Position numbers and translations under genes: made by a program | Part shown: positions 35,211 through 47,224 of the stretch, in pieces | Layout: every line of letters begins with the position of its first letter | Position numbering within the stretch: position 1 is the stretch's first letter | Assembly: GCA_030248225.1 (NCBI GenBank) | Contig: JASANE010029426.1 | Coordinates: 1 to 64,000, forward strand | Length of the DNA: 64,000 nucleotides | Origin: Trileptium ribeirensis | Taxonomy: Eukaryota > Nematoda > Enoplea > Enoplida > Thoracostomopsidae | Reading direction: 5' to 3' | Notes under the pieces: model-generated | What the model saw: only the letters and a program-made list of their open reading frames with translations | Database searches by the model: none | Told to the model about the DNA's origin: nothing

Positions 35211-38073
35211 GTTTGCGTTGCAGTCGTTCGCTCTTGTTGCTGTCCTATAATAGTTCATGAGTAGTTGGGAAGCGATCTGGATTTGATCCTGGAATGCATT
35301 GGCTGACCTAGATTACGGATATCACCACCTATTCAAGCAACTAGAAAAATACTTACCCTAAAGCCAGGCTGCGAAATGTTTTCCAACCTACTCCAAAAGA
35401 TTTCTTTGCGATAGTTTCGCCGATATACTATACATTTGAATCATCGGTTTACACTCAAAGCTACCTATTAAGCATCAAACAGATATAAGCCGAAACACAT
35501 ATAAACAGTAATCCAGAAGCTTCTGTGGAGTTTATAGATAGATACCCGAATTGTGGGAACGTAAACTCCATATCCTTCTGGAAATAAAAATATAAAAGTA
35601 AATTATAAATATATATAATATATAATAAATAATAATATATAAATATAAATAAATAATATATAAAATATATATAATAATATATAATAATATATAAATAAAT
35701 AAATAATAATAAATATATATAAATATGAAATATATATAAAGTATAAAATTATGGCAATGCTTCAATGGCTATAAAGCGGAGTAATATTTTAGCAAAAGAT
35801 ATATAACCGTTTACCTCTCAAGGCCCGCAGGAAGGAAAAGCATTTGCAACTTCTCAATTCACGTTCTCATGGACCAAACTGGGCTGCTAATCATTGATTA
35901 ATTCTAATAATTCTCAAAGCGAGGGAAAACGGACCGAGTGTGGCTACTGTGCCCGCATTGACGATATTTTTGTCATTCCAAATTCAGGTTCCGAAGACCG
36001 CCCATAGTTGTATGATAGCAATTATACACCGGCAATACTTCATTGATAATGCTACGGTCATTTTAGTCATATATCAAAATCGAAAAAATCTTTAATTTCT
36101 TCTTCCAATGACCAAAAAGAAAAACATTTTTGAAGTTTTTAAATCATAAATTTTAACGAAAAGTGATTCTTAAAAAGTGATTTTTCGTAGTAGGGCCCCT
36201 AAGACTTGCCTTATTTAATGCAATAAAATGCAATTACAATTGCATTTGTCATATATAGCAACCCTGAAAACCTATAGACACATTGGATTATGTTGGAAGT
36301 GGCGAAATTTGGTGCCAAGATTTACCAAGTTTTTGCTCCAGCACCATACCGCAGTTTTATTAACGCAGACTGTATGTGGTTAAAATAATGAAACAAACGC
36401 GTTTCACGGGTTAACTAACCCTGTAATATCGTCGCTCAAACTCAACAAACAAAAAACTTTATTTACAAATATTTTGAAATTTTCATGTTTTGGGGCTATT
36501 ATTAATATTACTAAACTTTGGCTCGCAGCTCGAAAACGGTAACTTCTGTCAAAAAATGCGGAACAGCAAAGTTGTAGCTCTCGATGAGTGGATTCTGGCC
36601 GATTTCCGCCATTTTCGCTTCAAAGTCTATATTTTCAGATATAATCGCGAAACATAGACACCTGAATGCCCAAATTTATAAAAACTGATTCTTTGGTGCC
36701 CATTTTGACCCGGAAGACGTGGTTGGCGAGCTTAGCATCTAATGAAAGGATACAAATAGACTGAATCTGTGAACAAATAAAATATTTGAGAAGATCCATT
36801 TATTTGGTGATGTGTTCTAATATCCACAGACGGACAAAACATATATTTTTACGATTATTGCCGTTAACAAAGCTATTTAAGGAAAACGGTGCGAGCGACA
36901 GCGCCTACGATACTACAGCAAATACAAAAACATCGTATCAAATTTATAATCTATCATCTATCTGTTCTATAATATTATTACCGTTGGTGTATGCAGACAT
37001 TAATTCGGCATAAAACTATGATCCCATTTTGAGCTTTACGGCAAATATTAACGTGGGCACTATAACATAGCGGAGTATGTATGGAAAATTCCCATCGACT
37101 CGCAGAAAATACCTACCAAACAACATAAATTTTCATTTATTACAGAATAAATTTATCCCAACATTGTTTATCCTGTTGCCAAGCTGTGATACGCAAATTG
37201 GTGTCCGACTGAGGATGCCTATTACAGTCAATACATGAATAACAATGACAATGCCCACGTTCGGATGTGAGTGGGTCCGAAGGAGCTATGGCATAACGAC
37301 CGCTCCACACTGTGGCCTGAGCGGTCCACGTATTTGCTCACTTATGGCAGATATTTTACTATAGGAACATGGCAGTGTCGCAATATTCGCCGACGCTTCC
37401 TTAGTAGTTGTGTTGACAGTATACAGCATACCAGCTTTAAACGTGCATACTTTCTAGATATATTGAGATTTTCAAAACACTAACAACACATTTAAATAAT
37501 ACATTAGCTACAGACAGTGTCCGTTACTATTAATTCACAAAACAACACTAAATGGTAGCTAAGCGCATGTACAACTAAGTGTATGTACTTTGCCCTCATT
37601 AAAATATTTAGGGCTTGGGTGTGACCCTGAGGTAGGATCGTAGGTACAGGAGAACAGAAGTTCCAAACAGTGGCAACATTGTAACATGATCGCCGTATAA
37701 TGCAGGCACAGAACAATGGACATACGTTATCCGGTCGGTATTGAGGCAGACATCATTAATTTACAAATAAGAATTGATGGTATGATCTTCATAATAGTAG
37801 AATTTTATGAAATTACTATCTGTCGGTTTCTAAAGTCTTCATAAATTTCCTTCATAAATTAATATCTCTATTTTTGGTGTCTCTAGACGTAAATTTCAAA
37901 TAAGTTGATTTTTTAGTCTGAAAAAAGCAAAATCATCATAGTACATTTTTAAGTTTGTGTATAAAAAAAGTACGGGTGAATGTCCTACTCTAATGGAAAA
38001 GATGTGTCGTATAAATATTGCTAAGATACTGCGCAGCGCTAAAGGCTTGGTTCCACGGTTACGCCGGTTAACC
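35211..38073. other. gap between two facing genes; no terminal exon seen
   Basis: Neither the filamin exon ending at 35210 nor the opposing exon starting at 38865 reaches a stop. I find no further exon of either gene here. About 35585-35745 is nearly pure A+T (tataaata-type repeats). The rest contains short open frames without a family resemblance. Confidence 0.4.
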
Positions 38074-38788
38074 TAAAGACATGTTCACACGCTCAAACTT
38101 TTTGCTCAAGTTTTAATCAAAATTAGAGGATAAAATTTAATTTAATTTTATTTAGGTTTTAATCAAATTGAATTGAGATCAAATTTTGATCAAAGTTTGA
38201 AAGCATCTTTTTTCATTTTTGGTAAGGCTTAAACGTGTGAACAATTTCAAACTTCTCAAGGACATTCCTGTAGCCAACCATCGATAAGATGTCATACCTG
38301 AAAAAGTTTGCACTCATATTTTTATCTCAAATTTTGAAACATCGCAACTTACCATTAAAAATTAACGTCAAATTTTGATCAAAATTTGACATAATTTTGA
38401 GATCAAATTTTTAACTAAAATTGTCGCGCCACGGGATGGGTTAAGGTACGTTATATTGAATAAATGAAATAAATTTATTGTGAATGACGCCAGTTATAAT
38501 GAAGGTCGCCTAACCATTTTTGAACCCTGAGACGTCTCTCTGAACTACGACTAGACCTTAGTAAAATCAGAAAATCATTTATTTTGAACATAAACACTAA
38601 TCCAACAAGATTGAAAAAACCGAGAAGAAGCAGTGAACGAAAAACATAATCGCAAACACACATATGCAACGTAGCTACAGTTCACGATATGCAAAACACC
38701 GTGCATATCACGATAATAAAACGGGGCTGGTGACGTGTCACCACAAAAATCTCAGCAAAAAATTTGAGCGTGTGAACACGCCTTAAGC
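38074..38788. mobile_element. MITE with 'GTTCACACGCTCAAA' terminal inverted repeats
   Basis: The left end (38081-38100, 'tgttcacacgctcaaac', then 'tttttgctca') is mirrored at the right end (about 38752-38787, 'tgagcgtgtgaacacgcctt'). The interior is built of 'caaattttgatcaaaatttg' palindromic words. There is no transposase. Relatives are an internally deleted copy at 49730-49803 and a half copy at 51183-51455. A more distant version lies inside both arms of the giant inverted repeat. The exact outer boundary is uncertain by a few bases and no target duplication is clear. Confidence 0.75.
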
Positions 38789-38864
38789 TAATATTTAATA
38801 ATTAACACAAAAGAGATTAAATGTTTGATATCCGAAGTTTTGCGCAAAATTTTTTAAGCCTTAC

Positions 38865-41196
38865 CTTCTGAAATGTCTTTTGAATACGCTTTTTGTCGGC
38901 TTCAGATCGCGATATTTCGATTAGTTTTTCTTCTTTTGGTGTTTGAAATTCTTCAGCTCCTTTTTCGAATCGATTAAGGGCGTTCGTAAGTTTTTCTTTG
39001 CCTAAAATATAAACAAAAAAATTGTGATTTAAGTACTAATCGGTATTTGCACAAAGTCACGAATTTGCCATTCAATGCTCTTCTGAATGAAACAATTTCA
39101 GCTTTAAACAAATTATGATAACTGCATTGTGTTTTTTTACAATTTCATACGAAATTGTAAAAAAATATAAAATAGTTTTACAAAATGTAGTAAATTGAAA
39201 ACAAATGTTTGTTTTAAACTTACCGGCACCTTTGAGGCGATCAACCTCAGCTGCATGTTGTTTTTCGAGCTTCTCTTTGTTACTTCTTTCCATTTCCTCA
39301 TCGATGTGTTCGAATTTGTTCAAGAAGCTCGAATACTTTTCCTGAACACAAAGAACTACTATATAATAGCAATAACAATAAATCTTGGAGCCGGGGGCAT
39401 ACCCTGGATATTTACCAATTGAAATAGATGCTGTGCTGAGACAGTTGGGTTTAATTTCGGATATTTCTTTTAGATCATATTCTCTTATTGGTCGAAAACT
39501 GTCAAGTTTGCCGAAATATCGTTTATTTTAGGTAATTAGACAATTATATAGTTTAGATTAATAGTAATTTTAGATAATGATTAGTTAATAAATTTAGATC
39601 AATTAGAAGAGAATTTAGCTTTTAGTTAATAATTTTAGATAATTAGACAGTTAGACTTAGCTTGTCGACTTAAAATAAATTATATTTTATAAATTTTAAC
39701 TAGCTACATAATTCACAAATGCACTTGACTGTTGTATCAGACTATATATAATACAGAGAAGGCGTTATAAGTTCCATTTTACGATAAAAACAAACATCTG
39801 AACCATATAAAAACTACTATGAGATAATAATTTGCTTCACGGGTCATACCCATATATCCTTCTTTATATCGATTAAAAGATTGGTCAAGTTGTCTCATCT
39901 AATATTGGACTCAAATACATCGTTACGACTTTACTGCTTCCTAAGCTAAAAATTTGAAACTTCTTAATATAGCTTCCAGAATGAGGACACGGGGAACTTT
40001 TAAGATATACATATAGTTTTTAATTCAGAAGATTTGTTAGGGTAGCATCCATTTTTCAAATTTTAGAACAGAATCTAATATTAAGAACCCTATTGAGATC
40101 TATAATGGAGTTTACAATTTAGCTTTGACAAACTTATCGACAGGAGTGGAGCATGTTATTAGAAGGCTAGTACGGTCCAGACTTTGGAGGGCTACTACGG
40201 AAAAATAATTGGGTCAGGGATTTCATGGCAGCTTCTTTTAGTTCAAAACGGGCCTCACCCATTGCTTCCGTCTCAAATTTTACAACGCCGTTGCATACCA
40301 ACCAGTCAATATGTTTCGATTTCTTTAATCTGCGAATCCTTGTATCATTTCGAAAACGGAAACCGAAAACGGAAAACGGAAATTTTCTTTCTTTTTTAAC
40401 TTAAGAACCTTTTCTATGTATAAAAGTTTTTCAAATTCGTGGTGATTAAGTTTCCATTTTGTGGGGTTTAAAATCAACTCCACTATAAATTTTTTAAGTA
40501 GTGGGTCAATATAATTTTTTTAATACTTTGCGAAATTTTCCTGCACAAAAATTCAAGACTACGATTGGAATTAACCATATCGCACGGTCGAATGAATTTT
40601 TGTATCGACCAATGTTTGACAAATGTTGTTCCGGAGATAGGACTTGAACCCAGATTATTGCAATTATTGCAATTATTGCAATTATTGCAATTATTTCCAA
40701 TCGACTGTGGGAAACTACTGAGCTAATTGGGAGCTGTTGATTACTTATTTAAGGGACCTACTAATACGAGCGTATAACAATGCTCTAAGAAACATACGTT
40801 ATACGGCAAACTCAGTTAATGCAACGGTTTACAGGCTGGTATGATTTGAGATAAATGAGCTTTAGAAGGTGCAAAATTCAAAAAACAAATTTGTAATAAC
40901 AATTTTATAGTGATATGTTAAACGGTATATACATGATGTAATATTAATAACATATATCTAATATTTCTCTGTTTTTAATTTATTATTAACTTTTTAAAAT
41001 ATAGTTGTTTACTAAAATGTTTTAACGACACGTATCATTGCCATCTGCGGTGAATTGGGAATGCATAATCAAATACAAACCTTATCAACAAGGGTCAACT
41101 TTTCACGTGGCTTCACCGGTTCCGACTGATCTTGTGGCTTTTCGAAATTCGATGTAATATTTGATAAGCTTTCTTTTCCGAGGCCTTCGATGGTTT
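38865..41196 (-). CDS. unrecognised charged protein, exons 5-7 (repeat/coiled-coil part)
   Basis: These are exons 41081-41196, 39224-39341 and 38865-39001 of the gene starting at 46235, all with AG acceptors and GT donors (GTTTGT, GTAAGT and GTAAGG). They encode about 122 residues rich in Lys and Glu. Three short segments look like one another: LSNITSNFEKPQ, YSSFLNKFEHIDEE and LTNALNRFEKGAEE, a L..L..FE pattern that begins in exon 5 and recurs once per exon. Heptad-like spacing (ERSNKEKLEKQHAAEVDRLKG) suggests a coiled coil. The last exon ends in phase 0 at 38865 with no stop, so the C-terminus is missing. I do not recognise the family. A cytoskeletal or scaffold role is only a guess from composition. 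Confidence 0.72.
40629..40735 (-). repeat. tRNA-like sequence with a microsatellite between A and B boxes
   Basis: On the minus strand, TTAGCTCAGTAGTTTCC (A-box-like) is followed by four to five copies of a 9-bp unit (aattgcaat) and then GGTTCAAGTCC, a near-perfect B box, and TATCTCCGGA. The T-stem pairs at four of five positions. The acceptor pairs only in part (TCC with GGA at the ends). It is probably the head of a tRNA-derived SINE or a tRNA pseudogene, lying in an intron of the gene on the same strand. Confidence 0.45.
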
Positions 41197-41794
41197 CTAA
41201 AAAACAAATAGAAAACGTGTATAAAGCTAAAGAACCAAACTTTGGGTCTTTACAAACATAAATATTAGTAATATAGTTTTTTTTGGCTTAAAAACGCTTA
41301 TCCATTACGGCATAACTAGAAATTGGCTTCTAAAGCTTATTCCATTATTTTAAGTGCAACTCCACCGGCTAAGTGATTCCTTATTACTCTACTAATCAAA
41401 ATAATACATCCTAGAAACGCGATTTGTTGAACACTGAATTTTGTCTATTTCGCACGTTTATTTGCGTTCATCAAATGATATGTAGATTTCAATTTATGTT
41501 GAAAATTAAAACGAACACGAAACATGAATTGCTGTACTGAGTGAACCCGGTGAGTTTATTGCGTGAGCTGAGTTATATTGCGAAGCTAGTTTTGTCAAAA
41601 CCCGCTCCTTCTGTACTAATCAAAAGAAATATTCCAAAAACTTGGCCTACTTATAAAATTTGCAAAAATAGGGATATTGCACTGTTACTAGTTTCGAAGT
41701 AATCATTTGTATTTAAGGTCGGAAGATAGAGACTAAAATTTCTGAGTATGTACGTGGACTCAGGTTTGACGCAAATTGTAAAATGTTGTCACAA

Positions 41795-42110
41795 ATTAAT
41801 TAATTAATTAATTAATTAATTAATTAATTAATTAATTGATTAATTAACTAATTAATTAGTTAATTAATTAATTTATGACAACATTTTTCATTTTTATTAG
41901 TTAATTAACTATTTCATTTTTATAAGTAAAATAATTAATAAATTATATAATTAATAAAAGTGAAATATTTAATTAACTAATAAAAAATGAAAAATGTTGT
42001 TACAAGTTAATTAAATAACTTATTAATTTTTTATGACATTTTTCATTTTATATTTGCTTATTAATTAATTATTTTATTAATTAAATGATTAATTAATTAA
42101 TTAATCTATT
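41795..42110. repeat. (TTAA)n repeat containing a long AT hairpin
   Basis: A long 'attaattaatt' run (41795-41870) is followed by an inverted repeat: 41878-41925 ('acaacatttttcattt..') against about 41954-42000 ('..aaaatgaaaaatgttgt'), arms of about 46 bp with few mismatches and a loop of about 28 bp. All of it lies in the intron between exons 5 and 4 of the minus-strand gene. Confidence 0.8.
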
Positions 42111-42166
42111 TTCACCAGAGAAACACAGGCGTTAAGGTGGGCGGTTTTAATGATTTGCTTACTTAC

Positions 42167-45100
42167 CTTTGGGTTCTTTTGGAATTTTTTCCTGTTGGTT
42201 TTCTAATAAGCTTGTGCGCTAAAAATAAGAAAATAGAACGAATAGAACAAAATACATAAAAAGAGTATATACAAAAATAGATAAAATCTAATGAATTAAG
42301 CAATTTCATAAAACAAATACCAGTAGACATTCTTTCACGAAATTACTAATTCTTCGATGTGGAATATACATGAATTAAGCAATACCAATTAAACAAAGTT
42401 GTTCTTGAACGATATAATGTATCACGTCGCCAGCAGCTGATTGTTGTATAGCAGAGGTAGCAATGATAAGTGAAAGATTTTGTTGCCGAAACCGTCGTCA
42501 AAGCTAGAGTTCATACTATACAAAACCATACATGTTCAAGGCCTGTGGTACAACGGGGTAGACAGATTCTCCGGAAGAGGGTGGGTGCGTGGGTGGACAT
42601 TCTGCGTCCCCAGTGCGGGATTAGCTGGTCGCTTTGAGGGAGTTGCCAGGGGGTTCGTATCCAAAGCCTCAGGGGAACAACCAGCCCCATAACCATCCAA
42701 ACAATTGTTGACTTACGAGCGCCCCGAGATCTTGGCTCTTTTCAATTTGAATCATTGGTGGAGGACCGTCGTCATCCGATTCGTCTGACGAAATGTCGTA
42801 ATTGTAAAGCTGAAATATAATTAAAACTTGTTTTTATTAATTACATAATTTAACAGTTAAAATTTTATTAATTAATTAACAATCAAAAAGTAGAGGAAAA
42901 GATAAAAATAAAACTTTATTAAAAGGTAAAAAAATTCATTAAATAATTAGTACATAAAAAATTAACCATTAATTATTTATTTAGTTAATTAATTAAGCGA
43001 TTATATAATGAATAAATAAATAAATAAATCAGAAAACTGCATTAATTAAAACTACGTAAGTAAAATGTTTTATATATTTATAATGATAGTTGATATTAGT
43101 TTTCTGTTTGGTCAATTAACTAAGTAACAGCAGTTTTGTACGAAATTTATCCTGCAGTGGTCATTCAATTTTGCCTAAACGTTGCTTTATGCAGAATTCA
43201 CAGACAAAAATGTGTGCACTCACTCCACATTGTAATATGATTTGTGCTTATTGCTAGAAATGATTTTCACTATACATGTACGAGGTTCGAAGTCTCAGTG
43301 TGGGATAGCGGGTGCGCTTAGGGGGACGATCGTCGTTAAAGCGGATCTGGCTGTCGGCGGGATCTCAGAATTGGTTTCGAAATAAGGCTTGAAAGCATCT
43401 GCTTGGCCAACTTTAAAGTAAATGCTCCGGGCTCTGTATATTTAAAACATCTAATCTCCCTGAACGTACAACTATACCGTTAACGTTGTACTGTCCCCAT
43501 GGAACAGACGCACACTCTGCAACTGGTTGACTTATACACCCAATGTTTTAAATAAGCCGTTTCAAGGTTAGTTAGCTAGAGGTGTCGTCATTTTTCAACT
43601 GTGTCAAGAACAAGGTTTCTTCTTTGTAGTTTTATTGACGGCTTCACACCATATTGTAACCGTGCATAACCTCTAGATACAAATATCCAAAACTTTTTAA
43701 AAACTAGCAATACAATTGAATAAATATAGTGTCTATTGCTGTTAATTTGCGATAAAACGGTAGCTATGGGTGTGTATGACACCGTAAACAAAAATGTAGT
43801 AGCTAAGGGTGTGTCGTATGCCGTCGAGAATTGACTTACGGTATTGGTGTGACGCTGACTGTTTATAAAACAGGGTCGTGACAAATGGGGGCGGAGCAAA
43901 ATTTCCAAACAGCGGGAATATTATAACGAGAATGGCAATGCGTTATTTATAATTATTAATGAAGTTTGTTAGCTGACAGCTGCTCCGGATCAAAGATTTA
44001 TTCATTTTTGACACAAGCCAATAATTAAAAGCAATGGCGCTACGTCCCGGTGATATGAATGTAGTATCCAGTAGAACAATGTACCGGTGAATAGAATCTA
44101 ACTATTTTGTAACTTTATTCTGAATACGTCAAATTTGGCCAGAACTTTGCCTGATATGAAACATTGTTAAGTAAACAAAATGGATATAAACGTTTTTCAG
44201 TGAACAGATTGCTCGTATTTATCTGAACATCTTTAGTGTTTTCGGAGAATAGAAGCACGATTAGGCATTTAGGAAAATCTAGTTGTGCTAGCTGAAACAT
44301 TTTAGCGGAATCCACAATAAACCTGATATTATATAAGGATCAAGATTTTTAGTCGAATAATTCTTTAGCTTTCAAATATGCTGGCACTTCAAGCATTTTA
44401 GATTATGATATCCTTAGCCTTTCGAAACCAAATTTTCTCGGGTTTATTGTTGCTATATATTTATCAAAAAGGTGTGCGATAGAAACACTAGATTACCAGT
44501 CTCTGCTCGTAGTTCTTAGATTATATTTTACAATGTTATACGTCCGATTACGAAAAACTAGGCTTAATATTTTCCTAGTGCCCTCTTAAACGACACCACC
44601 ACAGCAACAACATTCGAGATTCCAAATCTTTGGAATCAATCGCATGTTGTTGTGGGCAAAACCCAACTTACATCTTCATCGTCATCCTGATTTTCATTGG
44701 CGTGACCATTAGTCACCGCAGTGGACACTGGACCTTCTTCAGATTTCGGGACTGGCTCGGTAATCTTTGCTGGGACCTTTGTGGATTTTCCACTCTTCGC
44801 AAGCGGCGCCTTCGTTGCAGCTGCTTCTGTGCTAGACGTTTTTGTAGCTGAGTTGACCTGAAATGGAAGGAAAATTAAATGCTGTCCAGAAAGAATATGT
44901 TTGTTACTTATAAAGCGGTCGTGATTATTCAATTTGGATTGAAACTTCATTGTTTGAAACTTTCAATTTTTAGCCCAAATACTCGTTTCTGCTCATAAAG
45001 CTGGATTTTGACATTTTACGAACAGATTGAGATATATTTTATTGATACATATCATATGTTTCAACGACACAAATTTAGTTACGTTTGAGCTACTGCTAAG

Positions 45101-46235
45101 CCATCAGAGAATATAAGGTTATGCTCATAGAACCACCTGGATTTTCAAGCCTGTCACAAAACACAAATTTAGTTACGTTTGAGCGACTGCTAAACGATCA
45201 GAGAATATCCGGTTATGCTCATAGAACCACCTGGATTTTCAAGCCTGTCACAATACACAAATTTAGTTACGTTTGAGCGACTGCTAAACGATCAGAGAAT
45301 ATCCGGTTATGCTCATAGAACCACCTGGATTTTCAAGCCTGGCACAAAACACAAATTTAGTTACGTTTGAGCGACTGCTAAACGATCAGAGAATATCCGG
45401 TTATGCTTATAGAACCACCTGGATTTTCAAGCCTGTCACAAAACACAAATTTAGTTACGTTTGAGCGACTGCTAAACGATCAGAGAATATCCGGTTATGC
45501 TCATAGAACCACCTGGATTTTCAAGCCTGTTACAAAACACAAATTTAGTTACGTTTAAGCGACTGCTAAACGATCAGAGAATATCCGGTTATGCTCATAG
45601 AACCACCTGGATTTTCAAGCCTGTCACAAAACACAAATTTGGTTACGTTTGAGCGACTGCTAAACGATCAGAGAATATCCGGTTATGCTCATAGAACCAC
45701 CTGGATTTTCAAGCCTTTCACAAATAAACAATATTGCAAAAGCAATGTGAATTTGGCTACAAGCGAAAGAGAATATGTGGGCCATAGGCCGATTTCGGAT
45801 AGACCATGGATCGTGCGAGGACACGATTAGGCATAGGCTCTGAGACTGTGAGGGACGGGGGAAGAAGGGCAGACCACTCAGAAATATGCCTGGGGAACGG
45901 TAAAGTACGTCGTCCCCTAGAAATATGCCAAGTTGGGCAATCATGTATATATACCGGCATGAGGATAGGAAGAGGCATGCAACCCCAGTTTTCAAACAAA
46001 AGCAAAGTCAAAAGCAAGCCGGCTCCAGTAATTTTCTGAAAAAAAGCTCAGTAGTCCCCCAGTTTCGAATGTTCTCGCCTCATATTGGAAATGTGCTGTG
46101 CTACTGAAGACTTGGGGGCCCAAAATCTGAACTAAACAAGCAGCTAACCTTTAATGCAGCGTCCGAGCTAGGTGCAGCCGTTTTCGGCGTTGCCTTCGAA
46201 GCAACCTTTGACGGTGGAGCAACCTTCGTCGACAT
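42167..46235 (-). CDS. unrecognised charged protein, exons 1-4 (N-terminal part)
   Basis: Exon 1 is 46149-46235 (ATG at 46233-46235), exon 2 44672-44857, exon 3 42717-42809 and exon 4 42167-42218. All have canonical junctions and phases that agree (0, 0, 0, then 1 into exon 5). With exons 5-7 this gives 263 codons without a stop. The N-terminus is Ala/Lys/Pro/Ser-rich and low-complexity (STKVAPPSKVASKATPK). Exon 2 ends in NENQDDDED and exon 3 opens LYNYDISSDESDDDGPPP, an acidic stretch with possible casein-kinase-2-type sites. No known domain is visible. The start was chosen because it is the first ATG after a non-homologous upstream frame and gives a full exon up to a clean donor. The length of any 5' UTR exon is unknown. 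Confidence 0.72.
43810..44600. other. intronic sequence, nothing recognised
   Basis: This is part of the large intron (42810-44671) between exons 3 and 2 of the minus-strand gene. Open frames here (for example minus 43588-43908) show no family resemblance. I see no mobile element with clear ends. Confidence 0.3.
45067..45722. repeat. 94-bp minisatellite, seven copies
   Basis: 'acaaatttagttacg' recurs at an exact 94-bp spacing (anchor positions 45071, 45165, 45259, 45353, 45447, 45541 and 45635). Each unit contains 'gactgctaaacgatcagag' and 'ccacctggattttcaagcc'. The middle copies are nearly identical and the first is the most diverged. The array lies in the intron between exons 2 and 1 of the minus-strand gene. 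Confidence 0.95.
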
Positions 46236-46724
46236 AGCGATAACAAGCCAAACTGGTTTACAACAACAATAACAACCAGAGCTGTCTGTAGTAAGGAATG
46301 CCTTTGTGCTGTCCGGAAATGTTGATGCCTCCGAATGGGAACGATTGGGCTGGACCCTCGATTGACGCGGGTTGGTCGTTAACGACTGAATGCAATGACA
46401 ACAAGGTTGGTGCCAAAAACTATCGTCGTTATAGTGTTTACTATAATTGTAAATGTCGTAGCGGACTGAAGGAATACTTGGCGAAAATACGCCTGAAATA
46501 AATAAAAGTAAAAACAAATATATATAATATATAGAAATTTGAGCCAGTTCTTATCGTATATACGAGTTGCGAGGCCTTACATTTACTCCAGTGTTATGCT
46601 TCTGAAACGCGTACATACCATCCTAAAATCAAGAGTAGTCATTAAACGTTGTCCGCACAGCATGCTTACTAGGGTTTTATACAGCACTGCAATGTTGGCC
46701 CAGGGAACCATGAGTGGCAATACT
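46236..46724. other. upstream region of the minus-strand gene
   Basis: This is sequence 5' of the start codon at 46235. The minus-strand frame stays open upstream to 46517 but shows no conserved features, so it is probably 5' UTR or intron. No TATA-like or initiator element can be assigned with confidence. Confidence 0.3.
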
Positions 46725-46870
46725 TATCGTTAGAAAAAAGAACAGCTTAGGGCGGGGGTTCGGGAGGCTGCATTCCCCCGACTTAGGCTTAGTACAAGGC
46801 TCATATAGGCCCTAAGCTTAGGCCAAGGCTAAGGCTTAGGTTTAGTATATCAAGAACGGCATGACATGCA
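46681..46870 (-). mobile_element. fragment of the 'GGGGCGTAA' TIR family
   Basis: 'cgttagaaaaaagaacagctt', 'agggcgggggttcgg' and 'cttaggcttagtac' match the reverse complement of 52440-52560, and the following 'ttagtatatcaagaacggca' matches the inverted core of the 362-bp satellite. It is a diverged copy of the same mobile-element end, in opposite orientation. Confidence 0.6.
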
Positions 46871-47224
46871 TTACACTTTGGCTTCCCGATTTTCACGGAC
46901 TGACTCGCTTCCCGAACTATGTCAATTTCGACTAGACTAGACTTTCACAGCATAGAGTCTGGCTTGGGTTGGCTTCTCATGAACCATGTCAGACTCGGCT
47001 CGGGTCTTCCGATGTAAAGCCAATTTCGGCTTGGATCTTAGACTCCCAATAATAATATTTTGGTATATATTCAATAATCTTAGAGACTACATATAATTAT
47101 ACCAACCAACAAACGAACCAGCTGCTTTTAGAGCTTTTAAGAGCTGAGCCGAACTCATCTGATTGTTCATAATGTTCACTGATTATTGTACTATGCATCA
47201 GTTCATATATTTATATTTGTTTTG

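Noticed and set aside
35532..35765. Minus-strand 77-codon frame rich in Ile and Tyr, resembling membrane segments
   Set aside because: It is a translation of nearly pure A+T repeat and has no other support.
40506..40700. Frame with repeated 'AII' residues
   Set aside because: It comes from the 9-bp microsatellite inside the tRNA-like sequence.
42541..42665. tRNA-like A box (gtggtacaacgggg) and B box (gggttcgtatcc) as a SINE
   Set aside because: The two boxes are about 105 bases apart, too far for a tRNA-derived promoter, and the arms do not pair. It is left as a possible chance match in an intron.
46298..46501. Open frame upstream of the minus-strand gene as an extra N-terminal exon
   Set aside because: The plus-strand frame is unrelated, and the minus-strand extension lacks conserved features and would bypass the well-placed ATG at 46235.
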